From Triplophysa rosa (Eukaryota; Chordata; Actinopteri; Cypriniformes; Nemacheilidae), in contig NC_079908.1 of the NCBI RefSeq assembly GCF_024868665.1, positions 6,350,466 to 6,414,465 of the forward strand: DNA of 64,000 nt, read 5' to 3'. Under the pieces are notes generated by a model. It was given only the letters and a program-made list of their open reading frames with translations, was not told the DNA's origin and ran no database searches. Position 1 is the stretch's first letter, and each line of letters starts with the position of its first letter. The translations under genes were made by a program, and so were the position numbers. Shown one piece after another: positions 35,713 to 46,312 of this stretch.

Positions 35713-36860
35713 GAACTAGGCAAATAGTGCATAACATCTCATTTGCATACTGTAGTAAGAAGACATGTTTGTGCTGAATAGAATGACAACTACTCAATTT
35801 GAATACTCATATTTATTCCATAATTATTCCTGTACATTGTGTGCCTGCTTTAACCTAAGTGTAGTTGGTTAGTGAATAAGATGCAGGTTTCTGTGCTAAA
35901 ATAGCCTGCACAGAAGGAGCACAGCTGTTTAGTAAATTCCTCCCTCACTATTTTTATGCAAAATCAAAATTACCATACCTACCTCAAAACAAAGCAAATA
36001 TAATTAAAAGTGCCCTGCCCTGGCTCATATTTTGTTCAATTTCATTCATTATTAAGAGTTTTTTTCTGCTGCATTTACTGTATGGTCGGATGAAGATTCA
36101 TTCAAGCTTTAAGTGTGTAAGGTCTATGTGTGCAAAACATCTAAAGAGTTGACCTTGGGAGGTTGAGGGTGACGGCGGCCACAGTATGGTAATGGGAATC
36201 TATGAATTCTTTAAAACCAAGAGCGTTTGAAGTTGCATGCAAAACTTTGCTTGCCATGACTAACTGCACAAAATCAATTAAACAATAACACATGCCATTC
36301 CCAACACCCATCATCTCCAAAGCAACTGTGTTTCCCAATACACCAAAAGCAGCTTTGGATTCTTGTACTTACGCAATCTTGGCAGGGTGGGGGTATGATA
36401 CAGCATGCGTAAATAATTGAAACAATGTAGTATGTTGTCCAGGATTCGAGCCACGGGGAACGTGGTGCTTAAAATGAGTGATGTGATTAGTGGGGCCCAG
36501 TGGGTCAGCAGCGAATGACAAACCAACCACAACACAAATTGTTCCCATTTGGGGATCGTGGCCTCAAAGCCACCATTCTTCATGTGTTAGAGGCACACAT
36601 GCCTTGCTAGTCATCGTGCCGTCACAGCAACATGGTTGCGTGGGTGTGTATCAAGAAACCCACTTACAGTACGTCTCGTACAGCTGCATTCCCTAAGGAG
36701 CTGATCGTTTATCAGTCTCCTCATCTGCATATATTTCCCTGCCACAATATTTCTTTCTTTCAGGTTTTCTCACTTATGTCCTTTCCACACTCACTCTGAA
36801 CTGAGTTAAATGCATTGGGGCACATAAATTATATTTTTGATTATTTTATGAAGCGCTTAC
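35713..36860. other. No gene seen
   Basis: No recognisable repeat or domain; only short overlapping frames. Confidence 0.4.
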
Positions 36861-36950
36861 AGGAATAGTTCAGTTCACCCAAAAAGAAAATTTCCCCTTA
36901 ATTTACTCACCCTCATGCCTCCCCATACAGAACACAGATGAATATCCTGG
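36861..36950 (+). mobile_element. Palindromic TTAA MITE, left-end fragment
   Basis: GAATAGTTCAGTTCACCCAA, AATTTACTCACCCTCATGCC and AGAACACAGATGAATAT match the left half of the 28845 element. No right half is found. Confidence 0.6.
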
Positions 36951-37610
36951 TTTTTCTTAGTTTCGTAATGCCATTACATGGACGCCAATGTTGCGAAGCA
37001 CAAAAAGCATCCATTCAGTATAAAAGTAACCAATTTAAGTCTAGTGGGTTAATAAATGTTTTTTGAAGCGTTTGTGAGAGAAAATGATTCATGTCTCTGT
37101 GTACTGGAAATGGTGATTGCCTTGACTTCATGTTTTCTGACGTATTTCCGAGTGAGATTCGAATGTGAATATTGAATGAGAAAACTAGTGGGCGTGGCTT
37201 GTGTTTTCCACTGCGAATTTATGGTATAAAATACAAAACTGGCAGCAGACTAACAGAGGGGCATTAAATGAGTTAAACGAATGTTCAATCCGTCAAGCTG
37301 ATGTCATCAGAGAAGGATGTAGCCACTGGAGGGCAGAATTGCATGTTCAGCTTTTGATTAGAGATTATGAGAGCACGTGAATTAAAAAAATGATGACCGG
37401 CATGGATAAATTATTTATAGTAAACACTGCAGTATTCCATAAAAAAGCAAGAATTGTACATTTTGATTTTATGGTGACTTTATTTTGACCTTAGCAAGCG
37501 TTACACGATTTAAGGTGAAATAATGTTATTTATTTTAACATTCTTCTTACATTATTTTTACAATTCTTTAATAAATTATTTTTTCACGGGGAGAGATTTT
37601 GGAAAATCAT
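36951..37610. other. No gene seen
   Basis: Unremarkable AT-rich sequence. Confidence 0.4.
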
Positions 37611-38750
37611 CTCTGGACCAGCCCCCTGCTGGTCGATGCTGTAACTACATCAATATGCAAATTAAGTCATCTCTCTTAATTGTCAGCCAGGTCCAAAGCT
37701 ATGTCCAATTATTAAGGCACATGGGTTCTCATACCATTTTTATGCAGATGACATGAAGATTTATTTCTCTTTTCAGCCAGAAGAACCCACCATCTCTTCT
37801 GGACAGCTTTTCTTGGATGAAAGAGCATCACCTGCAACTCAACCTCTCCAAGACAGAACTCCTGGTTATACCGGCCCACCCATCAATTGAACCAATACCA
37901 TTCAGCTCGGATCCTCAACTATAACACCCACCAAGTCTGCGAGGAACCTGGGGGTGATGTTCAACGACCAGATGAAATTCACCTCTCACATAGCAGCAAC
38001 CTCTAGAACTTGCAGGTATGTGCTCCACAACATCAGGAAAATCAGGCCGTTCTTGTCGGAGCATGCCTCTCAGCTGCTAGTCCAAGCTCTGGTCACATCA
38101 AGACAGGACTACTGCAATTCTCTACTGGCCGGCCTTCCAACCAATTCAGTCCAGCCCTTGCAAATGATCCAGAATGCTGCACGTCTAGTTTTCAATCAGC
38201 CTAAAAGAACCCATGTAACACCCCTCCTGAATTCACTTCACAAGCTGCCAGTTGCCGCCCGCATAAAGTTTAAATCGCTGACACTGGCCTTCAAAACAAT
38301 AACGGCAAATTCGCCCCTTTACCTTAACTCACTGCTCCACATCCCCTCCCGTCATCTTCGGTCTGAAAATGAGCAACGCCTGGTTGTTCCATCACAGCGA
38401 GGCACCAAATCGCTTGCAAAAACCTTCACTCATTAGTTTCCCCTGTGGTGGAATGAACTGCCAGCCTCCACCCGAACTGCAGCATCCTTCACAACTTTCA
38501 AAAAACAGCTCAAACCATACCTGTTCCATAATTATTTGACTAACCAATAACTGTCTATGTCTTGTGTCTAAAAAAAATAAATCTTGTTGTTCATTCTCTC
38601 CTTTGCTTACTCCAGCTTTAATCCTCCTAGTAGAATGGCCTTGTAAACTAACGGTACTGTTTAGCGTGTTGACAAAATGTTTATATGCTCTCCTACTTTT
38701 AAGTCGCTTCGGATAAAAACGTCTGCCAAATGAATAAATGTAAATGTAAT
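37611..38750 (+). pseudogene. L2-type LINE, 3' third (reverse transcriptase C-terminus and 3' UTR)
   Basis: The protein is readable in pieces: HFYADDMKIYFSFQPEE around 37730-37790 includes the YADD catalytic box of reverse transcriptase. Then, after frame changes, 37954-38436 gives 160 residues with the L2 landmarks SARNLGVMFNDQM, RPFLSEHASQLLVQALVTS, DYCNSLLAGLP and LQMIQNAARLVF. After a stop at 38434 it continues (LPASTRTAASFTTFKKQLKP) to about 38548. The 3' end carries GTCGCTTCGGATAAAAACG and TAAATGTAAATG. The N-terminal endonuclease and most of the RT are absent, and frameshifts and stops break the rest, so this is a dead 5'-truncated copy. It is longer than the L2 piece at 5436. Confidence 0.88.
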
Positions 38751-39615
38751 GTATTCTGACAGCATATAATCACACATATTTAATTAAAACATAGTACATA
38801 TTTTAGCTGTGACTGAGAATGTTCTTATTTCATTGCATGCACACGCCTGGCCTGACGTTAACTTCCGGTCTGTGTTTGGTTATAGTAGAACCATTTATCT
38901 TATATTTATATTAATTAATATTATTATTTTATTGTATATCAATTGTATGAAATGAATGAGGTCTATCGGAAGTTAAGTTTGAGCCACATAGCTTTTGTTT
39001 ATGTTGTTGCTGCTGAAACTGTCCATAAAGAATCATCAGTAAAAAGCAGGATTTGACTCGACTGGATTTCCAAATATAGACACATGAGCTTGACCAGATC
39101 TCAGAAATGTTGTGATGTTAAGTGCTTCTTTACAATCTGTGTTTGGTTTGTTACTCATTTCCCTTTCTGCTCGCGGCCTTGTGGGATTGGCTGAATGCAG
39201 TGGTTCGCAGGGCCCCTGGTGACTTCAAGCCTTTGAAGAAGGTTGAGTAGCGAGACCAGCTCAAACCACCCAGCGATCCTCAAAGGGATAGATGACGGTA
39301 GAGGAGGAAGCTATGAATGACATTTGTTCTCCGACGGGCTGATGAGGAACACTCACTGCTCAAACTATCTCTCGCTGCAATAGAGCCAATTCAGAAGAAC
39401 ATAGAACATCAGCAAAATAATGAGCTAAGTTTACATTTTGGATTGATTTGTCTTCTGTTTTGGGTTAGAGAAGGACAATGTTTTGAATAATGAAATAGGA
39501 CAAAGGCTGATGGATAGACACGGGCCCCAGATACACCCGGTATCTGTCAAGTGTAATCCACTTAGAAGTGCACTAAGCCAGGTGCAAAATGATTTCTGAT
39601 CCTGTTAGCCAAACC
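38751..39615. other. No gene seen
   Basis: Non-repetitive sequence with short frames. Confidence 0.4.
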
Positions 39616-39935
39616 CAGGGGCGGACTGGGAAGCAAAAACGTCCCTGGAGTTTACGTCCCACATCGGCCTTTCACCTTTTTTTTGTCGACGGGGGGGATG
39701 CGAGTTCAATTGCATCAGCCCTCCACCATTTCTGTTGATGAAACGATTGATGTGTCATTGCGTTACATTCCGTCTCGCTAATGCCTTCGCGTTGTGTGCA
39801 TTCGCGTTAATAACGTCCGCCTGTCTGTGAAAATTTCCGATACTCCAGATGGCCGGCCCGCTCCCGGTCGCGGCCATATGCCGTCGGTGGGACGACTGTT
39901 CTGGACTTTGACAGAATGTCCTACTGGTCAGTTGA
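39616..39935 (+). mobile_element. Dispersed DNA-transposon-like repeat, copy 2
   Basis: It starts CAGGGGCGGACTGGGAAGC, a hAT-like terminus, and shares its body with 12890-13222 up to GTCCTACTGGTCAGT. The terminal inverse end is missing here. Non-coding. Confidence 0.65.
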
Positions 39936-41390
39936 AGGTGTTGTAGAGAGAAACGCACGTGACCACATTGCTCTTTTTTGTTTTCTTTTTAATATTTAAT
40001 ATTCAGTATTTTAGTGCACTAGTTTCATATAAGTAAATATCAAAAATTTCCTTTCCAAGAAAAATAAAATTTTATACAAATAAAAATGACACAAAGTCAA
40101 CTTTTAACATATAGTATGGTATTGAGGTTTATACTTAATTGTAATAATTTCATTTTATAATAAATGGCAAGGTTTTAGTTCAACAAAAGCATTTAAACAC
40201 AGAATCTAAAGTTAATTTCTTTGCACTGTTTATAACAGAAAACAGAGAACAGCAAAAGAAGAAGTAAAAGCGTTAAGTTCCTTGTTTTGAGGGAAGAATC
40301 ATTCAAATAATGATTGCTGACAGGGCCATTTCTGAAGCACCTGATGATACAGTAAATTTCTCTGGTATTGAGGAACTGTCTCGAGAAACCTTGGCTGGAG
40401 AAATGTTATTTCATTTTGTCCCATATGGAGTTATAGAGTGCAAAGAAATTACGTCTAAACATAACTGCGCTTTCATCCAGGGCCGTATAGATTACCACAT
40501 GCACAATGGTCAAGAGGGGATATTGCTGAATAAGTCAGAGACATTGCTTTGAAGTTATCACAAAAAGGTTATCAAGAAGATATTTGTTCTTTATTACATC
40601 ATTCTTTTTCAATCAATGCAACACTTTTATGATACATGTAATGTTTTGGCATTTGGTCAACATGTTCTCATTGCTGTTACTGGAATAAATAGATGATCTG
40701 TGGTTTCATTTGACCTAACAAAACTCACAGTTAGCATTTTGCAGTCTTAAATGATCTTGGTAAATGTATCTCAGGCCATAGAGTACAATGATTTGACATA
40801 CTACTATTGAAAAGCTTGCTAAGTTTGATCAATAAGTCCGCACTGTACATTCAGAGACAATAAAATGCTTCATAAATAATTGAACATGATATACTAGACA
40901 CTGATATATTGTTATATATGAGTGCAGCTGTTGCAGGCTGTGAAAGTAATGATCTGAAATACTGACATATTGGTCAGCTGTGTGCATCAAGAAGAATACC
41001 TCAACAAAGCCCACAGGCTGAACCTTGACTGTCCTCAGCTGCTATCTTTGCGTTTTGAAGACTGACAGTACCGAGAAACATCGAGATAGTAGGAAACGGA
41101 ATAACCTTGACTAGACGTCACTTTTTTTAAAAAGTGGTTGAGTTTGGTGGAGGAAGGTGCACCCCATTATTAAATATTTTATGTATTAATACATATTTTC
41201 ACAATTTTGGTTACTGTGAATGTTTCTTGAAAAATATCATTCTTTGAATGTCATTATTTCATCATTGTTAAATATTTTATTTTAAATATTTTGCTATACA
41301 TTTTCTTTCAAAATATCAGTATTTAATAATCTCATACTGATTTTTATATCACATTTTTTAATTTAACTATGTCAACATTATTAATAATCT
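39936..41390. other. No gene recognised; one 80-codon frame
   Basis: A plus-strand frame at 40310-40552 (starting MIADRAISEAPDDTVNFSG) has reasonable amino-acid composition but no domain I recognise and no flanking splice pattern I can defend. The remainder is AT-rich. Confidence 0.35.
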
Positions 41391-41391
41391 G

Positions 41392-41490
41392 TCACGATCT
41401 CCAGTCATCTGCCACCAGCGCACTACATTTCCCACAATCCCTCTTGAACTGATTTCCCAATCAAGCCACCTGCCGTCACTCTCTAGTGAT
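41392..41490 (+). mobile_element. Possible LTR-like fragment
   Basis: TGTCACGATCTCCAGTCATC then CACTACATTTCCCACAATCC resembles the start of the TGTCACGG-type Gypsy LTR at 53424 in style, though not in detail. It is cut off by the next repeat. Confidence 0.3.
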
Positions 41491-42090
41491 GGGAATTATG
41501 ATTCATTTGAGTGATTCGTTCTTTTTCAGTTCGTTCACCAAAATGATTCGTTCAGATTCGTTCAGTGACCATTTCTATAATACGACAGCAGATGGTGAAA
41601 AAGAGTTGTGTTATGTCAACGAACGTATTAATGGACGTTTAAACTGATTACAGGCTTTATTAAAATGTGTGTCTCTGATCTACTCATTAAATAAATCTAT
41701 ATCTATCTAAAGTCTAAACAAGTGGTTCAGATGACCAACGCACAAGGTTTTTCTGCATAATTAAAAAGTTAATTGTTTGGTCATTTACACATTCATAATA
41801 AATCTGGGATTATGTTAAACGTGAAGTTTATGTATTTTAAATAAACAAGCGTGCAAAGTAGCCTACCTGTAACTGCGCTTGCATCCGCTTTCTGCTGATT
41901 GCTGAACGAGACTCACATGCTAAATGACCGACCTACAGTGTACTGTACACTCTCGTTCATTTCGTTCATGAAGGACATGTACCAGTTCGTTCAATTCGTT
42001 CACGAACGAGATCAGACTCAACAGCGACTTGGTCAGTGTGGGCGTATCCGTTCAGTGGAAGATCTAACCAATGACATGTCCCTTCACAGC
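41491..42090. mobile_element. hAT-like element with iterated TTCGTTCA words
   Basis: It begins TAGTGATGGGAATTATGATTC and carries TTCGTTC words near 41516-41570 and again, with inverse forms (GAACGAG), near 41955-42010. These are characteristic of the ends of fish hAT repeats. Ends and target duplication not resolved. Confidence 0.5.
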
Positions 42091-42879
42091 CGGAACTGGA
42101 ATGCTATTTGCTGACGTGACGCGAATGAGAGCTAACCAATACTTTTTTGTTTTATAATTTTTAGAGAAGTGCATGACATGAATTAAACGCAATGAAGTCA
42201 TTTTATTTGAAAGAACAATAAATGATACAAAATGCACCCAAAACCCATGTGCTTGCAGTACAATAACTGAGTAAACAGGGCTTGACATTTTCCATGCAAT
42301 AAAAATGACAATGTTAATTTGTCTTTGTTACATTTAACCATCAGCTTGCATTATTTTATTATTTTCGTAAGGATCTTTACATTGTGTCCGTTTCTGTACT
42401 TGTTGAACAAGAGACCTCATCTTTCGTTCACAAGTGAGAAGGGTCCGTGTACTTGGCGGCCAACGGATTTTCCTTTTGAAATTAGAACATCAAAATCGGG
42501 AATCCAGCTGTTTTCCGGTTTTTGCGTTGATTATGAAAACGAAAAACGAACAAATGACCCGTTGTCCGTTTTTTTTCCAAAAGTGTTTATAAGTGGAAAT
42601 CGGGAATTAAAATACACGTGTGAAAATCCTATGTCTCTATTTTCTGCAGTTTGTTAGTGACTACCGTTCAGAAGGTCAGAATCACTTATTCATTCCTTAT
42701 TAATATTATCTTCTATATTGTAGAAAAATAAACAATTTATCCAAACAATAATGTGAAAATGATGAGAATTATGTTGTGTGACTAAAGAAAACTAAAGCTA
42801 TGCTATATTTTATTGTCTGTAAAGTAGCTATCCTTTGCCCTGAATCTGCAGAATGGACCTTTATCACATTTTCTGTATC
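42091..42879. other. No gene seen
   Basis: Contains a 112-codon chance frame with no domain. AT-rich. Confidence 0.4.
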
Positions 42880-42887
42880 CGGTAAGC

Positions 42888-44116
42888 CAGTGGTTCCCAA
42901 ACTTTTTACAATGGCGTACCCCCCCAGGGATTTAACATCATTCTGCGTACCCCCTTTCTTACAGTCAGAATTGTGGCCTCAAACATTTTTTTATTTGCAT
43001 TCTAAATACATGTAATTTTCTTTTATCAAACAATAAATTATATATGACTCATATATAAATAAATGACTCACTGTTTAATGAGATGGATGTGCTTGAAATG
43101 ACTTGCATAACTCTTGTATCCGAGAAAGTCTGAGTCTCAAATCATTCTCTATGCAGAATCTGTGTCGATATTTGTTCTTTATGTGGGCAAGTGCTGAAAA
43201 CCCACTCTCGCAAAGATACATTGTGGAGAAGGGCAGTAATGTTTTCAAAGCGTGATCGGCTAAGGCAGGATACTCTGCATGCAAAGCTATCCAGAAGTCT
43301 GTCAGTAATTTTTGTGCGAAGTCAATTCTCAAAGCGCCACTCGTAGAGATTTCAATGAGACTCTCTCGCTCAGAAACAGGAAGGTGCGCCGTGCTGTTTG
43401 CAGTGAATGGATTGCGAATCCTGGTGTTTGAATAGTCTGTCTCGGGAAAGTACTTGCGCAACTGCGAAGACAGCTCAGAAAGGTGTTTCATTATGTCACG
43501 CTTAACGCTGTTAGTAAGGCTGAGTTCGTTTGCTAGCAAAAAATCATGCAATGATGAAAAGGCTTCGGTGTTGTTCTCGTTAATGCAATTAGTCCAGAGA
43601 GCAAACTTTCTGATCATGGCCTCAGTTCAGATCATGGCAACTCCCTGCAATCCGATGTTCAGCTCATTCAGATGGGAAAAAACAACACCCAGATAGGCCA
43701 ATATTGTAAGCCACTCTTCGTCATGTAAGCGGTTACTCAATTCAAAGGGATGGTCGATAAAAAAAGCTTTAAGTTCATCCCTCAATTCAAACAATCGTGT
43801 GAGAACCTTTCCCCTGGACAGCCATCGTACATCAGTGTGTAGTAACAATGTGACGTGGTCGCTGCCCATTTCATTGCACAATGCAGAAAACAAATGAGAA
43901 TTCAAAGGCCTTGCTTTAATAAAGTTTACAATTTTTACAGCATCTTGCAAAACTTCCTTAAGACATTCAGGCATTCCTTTGGTGGCCAGCGCTTCTCTGT
44001 GGATGCTGCAATGTACCCAAACCGAGCAGGGCGCAACTGCTTGCACACATGTTACCAGTCCACTCAGCAATCTCTTAAAATATATTTCCCATCCAAATGC
44101 ACATTCTGAATGATAC
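42888..44116 (-). mobile_element. hAT transposon, 3' half, truncated at a Tc1 junction
   Basis: The terminus CAGTGGTTCCCAAACT at 42888 is identical to both ends of the complete non-autonomous copy at 62487-63213. The minus-strand transposase reads inward from about 44116 to 43075. The other end and the 5' half of the gene are missing, replaced at about 44116 by the Tc1 element. Confidence 0.85.
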
Positions 44117-44118
44117 AT
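43075..44118 (-). pseudogene. hAT transposase (ZBED5-like), C-terminal two thirds
   Basis: Two same-frame minus-strand blocks, 44118-43630 and 43617-43078, are separated by an in-frame TGA at 43629. The first block has the CSIHREALATKGMPE region, IVNFIKARPLNSHLF and the strongly hAT-like TDVRWLSRGKVLTRLFELRD. The second ends with the hAT dimerisation region (LLPFSTMYLCESGFSALAHI, KNKYRHRF, LRLRLSRIQ). This organisation matches ZBED5/FAM200-type hAT transposases. The BED zinc finger and first catalytic region are lost with the 5' end. At the stop, GATCATGGC is repeated 18 bases apart, suggesting a small duplication there. A DNA-transposase relic; no sign of domestication. Confidence 0.85.
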
Positions 44119-44399
44119 ATTTTATTATATATTTTCATGTGACAACACTGAAGAAATGAAACTTTACAAAAAAGAAAAGTAGTGAGTGTACAGCTTGTAT
44201 AACAGTGTAAATTTGCTGTCCCCTCAAAATAACTCAACACACAGCCATTAATGTTTAAACCGCTGGCAACAAAAGTGAGTACACCCCTAAGTGAAAGTGA
44301 ACATGTCCAAATTGGGCCCAAAGGGTCAATATTTTGTCTGGCCACCATTATTTTCCAGCACTGCCTTAACCCTCTTGGGCATGGAGTTCACCAGAGCTT

Positions 44400-45350
44400 C
44401 ACAGAGCTTCACAGGACATCACAGAGCTGGTGGATGTTAGAGACCTTGCGCTCCTCCACCTTCCGTTTGAAGATGCCCCACAGACATGCTTGGCCAGTCC
44501 ATCACCTTTACCCTCAGCTTCTTTTGGGGTCGTTATCATGTTGGAATACTGCCCTGCGGCCCAGTCTCTGAAGGGAGGGGATCATGCTCTGCTTCAGTAT
44601 GTCACAGTACGTGTTGGCATTCATGGTTCACTCAATGAACTGTAGCTCCCCAGTGCCGGCAGCACTCATTCAATTCAATTCAATTCAATTCAATTCAATT
44701 CAATTTTATTTATATAGCGCTTTTCACAATGTGCATTGTTCCAAAGCAGCTTTACAGGAGCAAATAAGAAAAACACAGAAAGGTAAAACACAGCACAGTG
44801 CATGGTGTTTATAGACCAAGCAAGATCATTATAATAAATAATATCTAATAAATAAATGAATAAATAAATAAATAACTCATGCAGCCCCAGACCATGACAC
44901 TCCCACCACCATGCTTGACTGTAGGCAAGACACACTTGTCTTTGTACTCCTCACCTGGTTGCTGCCACACACGCTTGACATCATCTGAACCAAATAAGTT
45001 TATCTTTGTCTCATCAGACCACAGGACATGGTTCCAGTAATCCACGTCCTTAGTCTGCTTGTCTTCAGCAAACTGTTTGCGGACTTTCTTGTGCATCATC
45101 TTTAGAAGAGGCTTCCTTCTGGGGCGACAGCCATGCAGACCAATTTGATGCAGTATGCGGCGTATGGTCTGAGCACTGGCAGGCTGACCCCCCACCCCTT
45201 CAACCTCTGTAAACTGCTGTATGGTCTTGGTCACCATGCCACAGCTCAGTTTCAGGGTCTTGGCAATCTTCTTATAGCCTAGGCCATCTTTATGTAGAGC
45301 AACAATTCTTTTTTTTCAGATCCTTAGAGAGTTCATTGCCATGAGGTGCC
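44400..45350 (-). pseudogene. Tc1-family transposase, internally deleted
   Basis: Tc1 transposases are DDE enzymes acting on TA targets. The minus-strand start near 45350 gives MAPHGNELSKDLKKKN and then a frameshift at an A-run. An open frame 45237-44885 holds the HTH end and the catalytic core (LWSDETKINLF with the first Asp, GGGSVMVWGCM). After the 205-bp insertion the frame resumes and reaches the second Asp block (QHDNDPK, about 44530), but deletions then remove the segment that carries the third acidic residue. Another deletion removes part of the DNA-binding region before 45190. It cannot be active. Confidence 0.88.
44664..44880 (-). mobile_element. Short retroposon (LINE-tail type) inserted in the Tc1 gene, 6-bp duplication
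   Basis: The insert is 44670-44874 (205 bp). It is flanked by ACTCAT at 44664-44669 and 44875-44880; removing it and one copy leaves an uninterrupted Tc1 sequence. Read on the minus strand it contains GTAAAGCTGCTTTGGAACAA and AAAGCGCTATATAAATAAA and ends with repeated TTGAA units, the form of many fish non-LTR 3' tails. The plus-strand (CAATT)n run at 44670-44704 is that tail. Confidence 0.85.
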
Positions 45351-45579
45351 ATGTTGAACTTCCAGTGACCAGTATGAGAGAGTAAGAGCAATAACACCCA
45401 ATTTAACACACCTGCTCCCCATTCACACCTGAGACCTTGTAACACTAAAGAATCACATGACACCGGGGAGGGAAAATGGCTAATTGGGCCCAATTTGGAC
45501 ATTTTCACTTAGGGGTGTGCTCACTTTTGTTGCCAGCGGTTTAGACATTAATGGCTGTGTGTTGAGTTATTTTGAGGGG

Positions 45580-46171
45580 ACAGCAAATGTAGTGGAGCTG
45601 TTAATATATTGTTGTTTATCCAGTCCTCTAGAGGGCGTTAGTTTCTATAGTTGTAGTAGTAGTTTAGCTACTAGGTGGCAAGAGAAGAATAAGTGCTTCT
45701 AGAATGGCAACAAGCACATGTTGGGGTGTTTCTCTCTCCCTTTAAAGACATTCCAATAGTTTGAAGCCCTTTTGAGTGGCAATGTGAGTAAGTTTCTGAG
45801 TTTAATAATAATATTAGACATGATATATCTGATTAGTGAAGTAAATTAGAATGTGTTTATAGATTATAATTTGTGTTAATGTGTTACAGTTTAGTGAAGT
45901 CTAGGTAAAGTTCATCCTGTACAACTATAGCGTTAACCCCTTCATGCACTTTCTAGAAACAGTAATACGGTTTATTTTATATTGACTTTGATTTCTAGTC
46001 ATTAAATACATTTTTGTGTTTGTATCTTTTTAGTTTCACACTTTTTTGAATTAAATCCTGGTCAAATACAACAACTGCCTGTTCCTTGGAGGAAGTGACG
46101 CAAGAGAGAGTTTAGCTGGCTGTGAATCTCAATAGGACATGGGTCACATTGGGTGCAACAGTACAGCAAAT
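45580..46171. mobile_element. 574-bp insertion in the right Tc1 arm, 9-bp duplication
   Basis: The insert 45589-46162 is flanked by ACAGCAAAT at 45580-45588 and 46163-46171. It breaks the inverted arm whose intact partner is at 44190-44225. It begins GTAGTGGAGCTGTT (a TG lies just before if the boundary shifts one base) and ends GGGTGCAACAGT. It has CCTCTAGAGGGCG and AT-rich polyadenylation-like words, suggesting a solo LTR, but the duplication length does not fit the usual 4-6 bp. Family unresolved. Confidence 0.75.
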
Positions 46172-46312
46172 TTACACTGTTATACAAGCTGTACACTCAC
46201 TACTTTACATTGTAACTAAGTTTAATTTCTTCAGTGTTGTCACATGAAAAGATATAATAAAATATTTACAAAAATGTGAGGGGTGTACTCACTTCTGCGA
46301 GATACTGTGTAT

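Larger units (their letters stand above)
44117..46312 (-). mobile_element. Tc1-like transposon, one end truncated, two later insertions
   Basis: The right terminus (ATACTGTG at 46303-46310, then TA) follows TGTACTCACTTCTGCGAG, and long inverted ends are shared: CATGTGACAACACTGAAG on the left is mirrored near 46230, and ACTTTTGTTGCCAGCGG on the right mirrors 44260. The left arm lacks its outermost ~60 bases. Insertions at 44670-44874 and 45589-46162 each have target duplications. Confidence 0.9.

Noticed and set aside
44670..44704. CAATT tandem array as an independent satellite
   Set aside because: It is the 3' tail of the retroposon inserted in the Tc1 gene; the target duplications enclose it.
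45589..46162. Firm call as a solo LTR
   Set aside because: The 9-bp duplication and the extra bases outside TG...CA do not fit a normal LTR insertion, so the family is left open.
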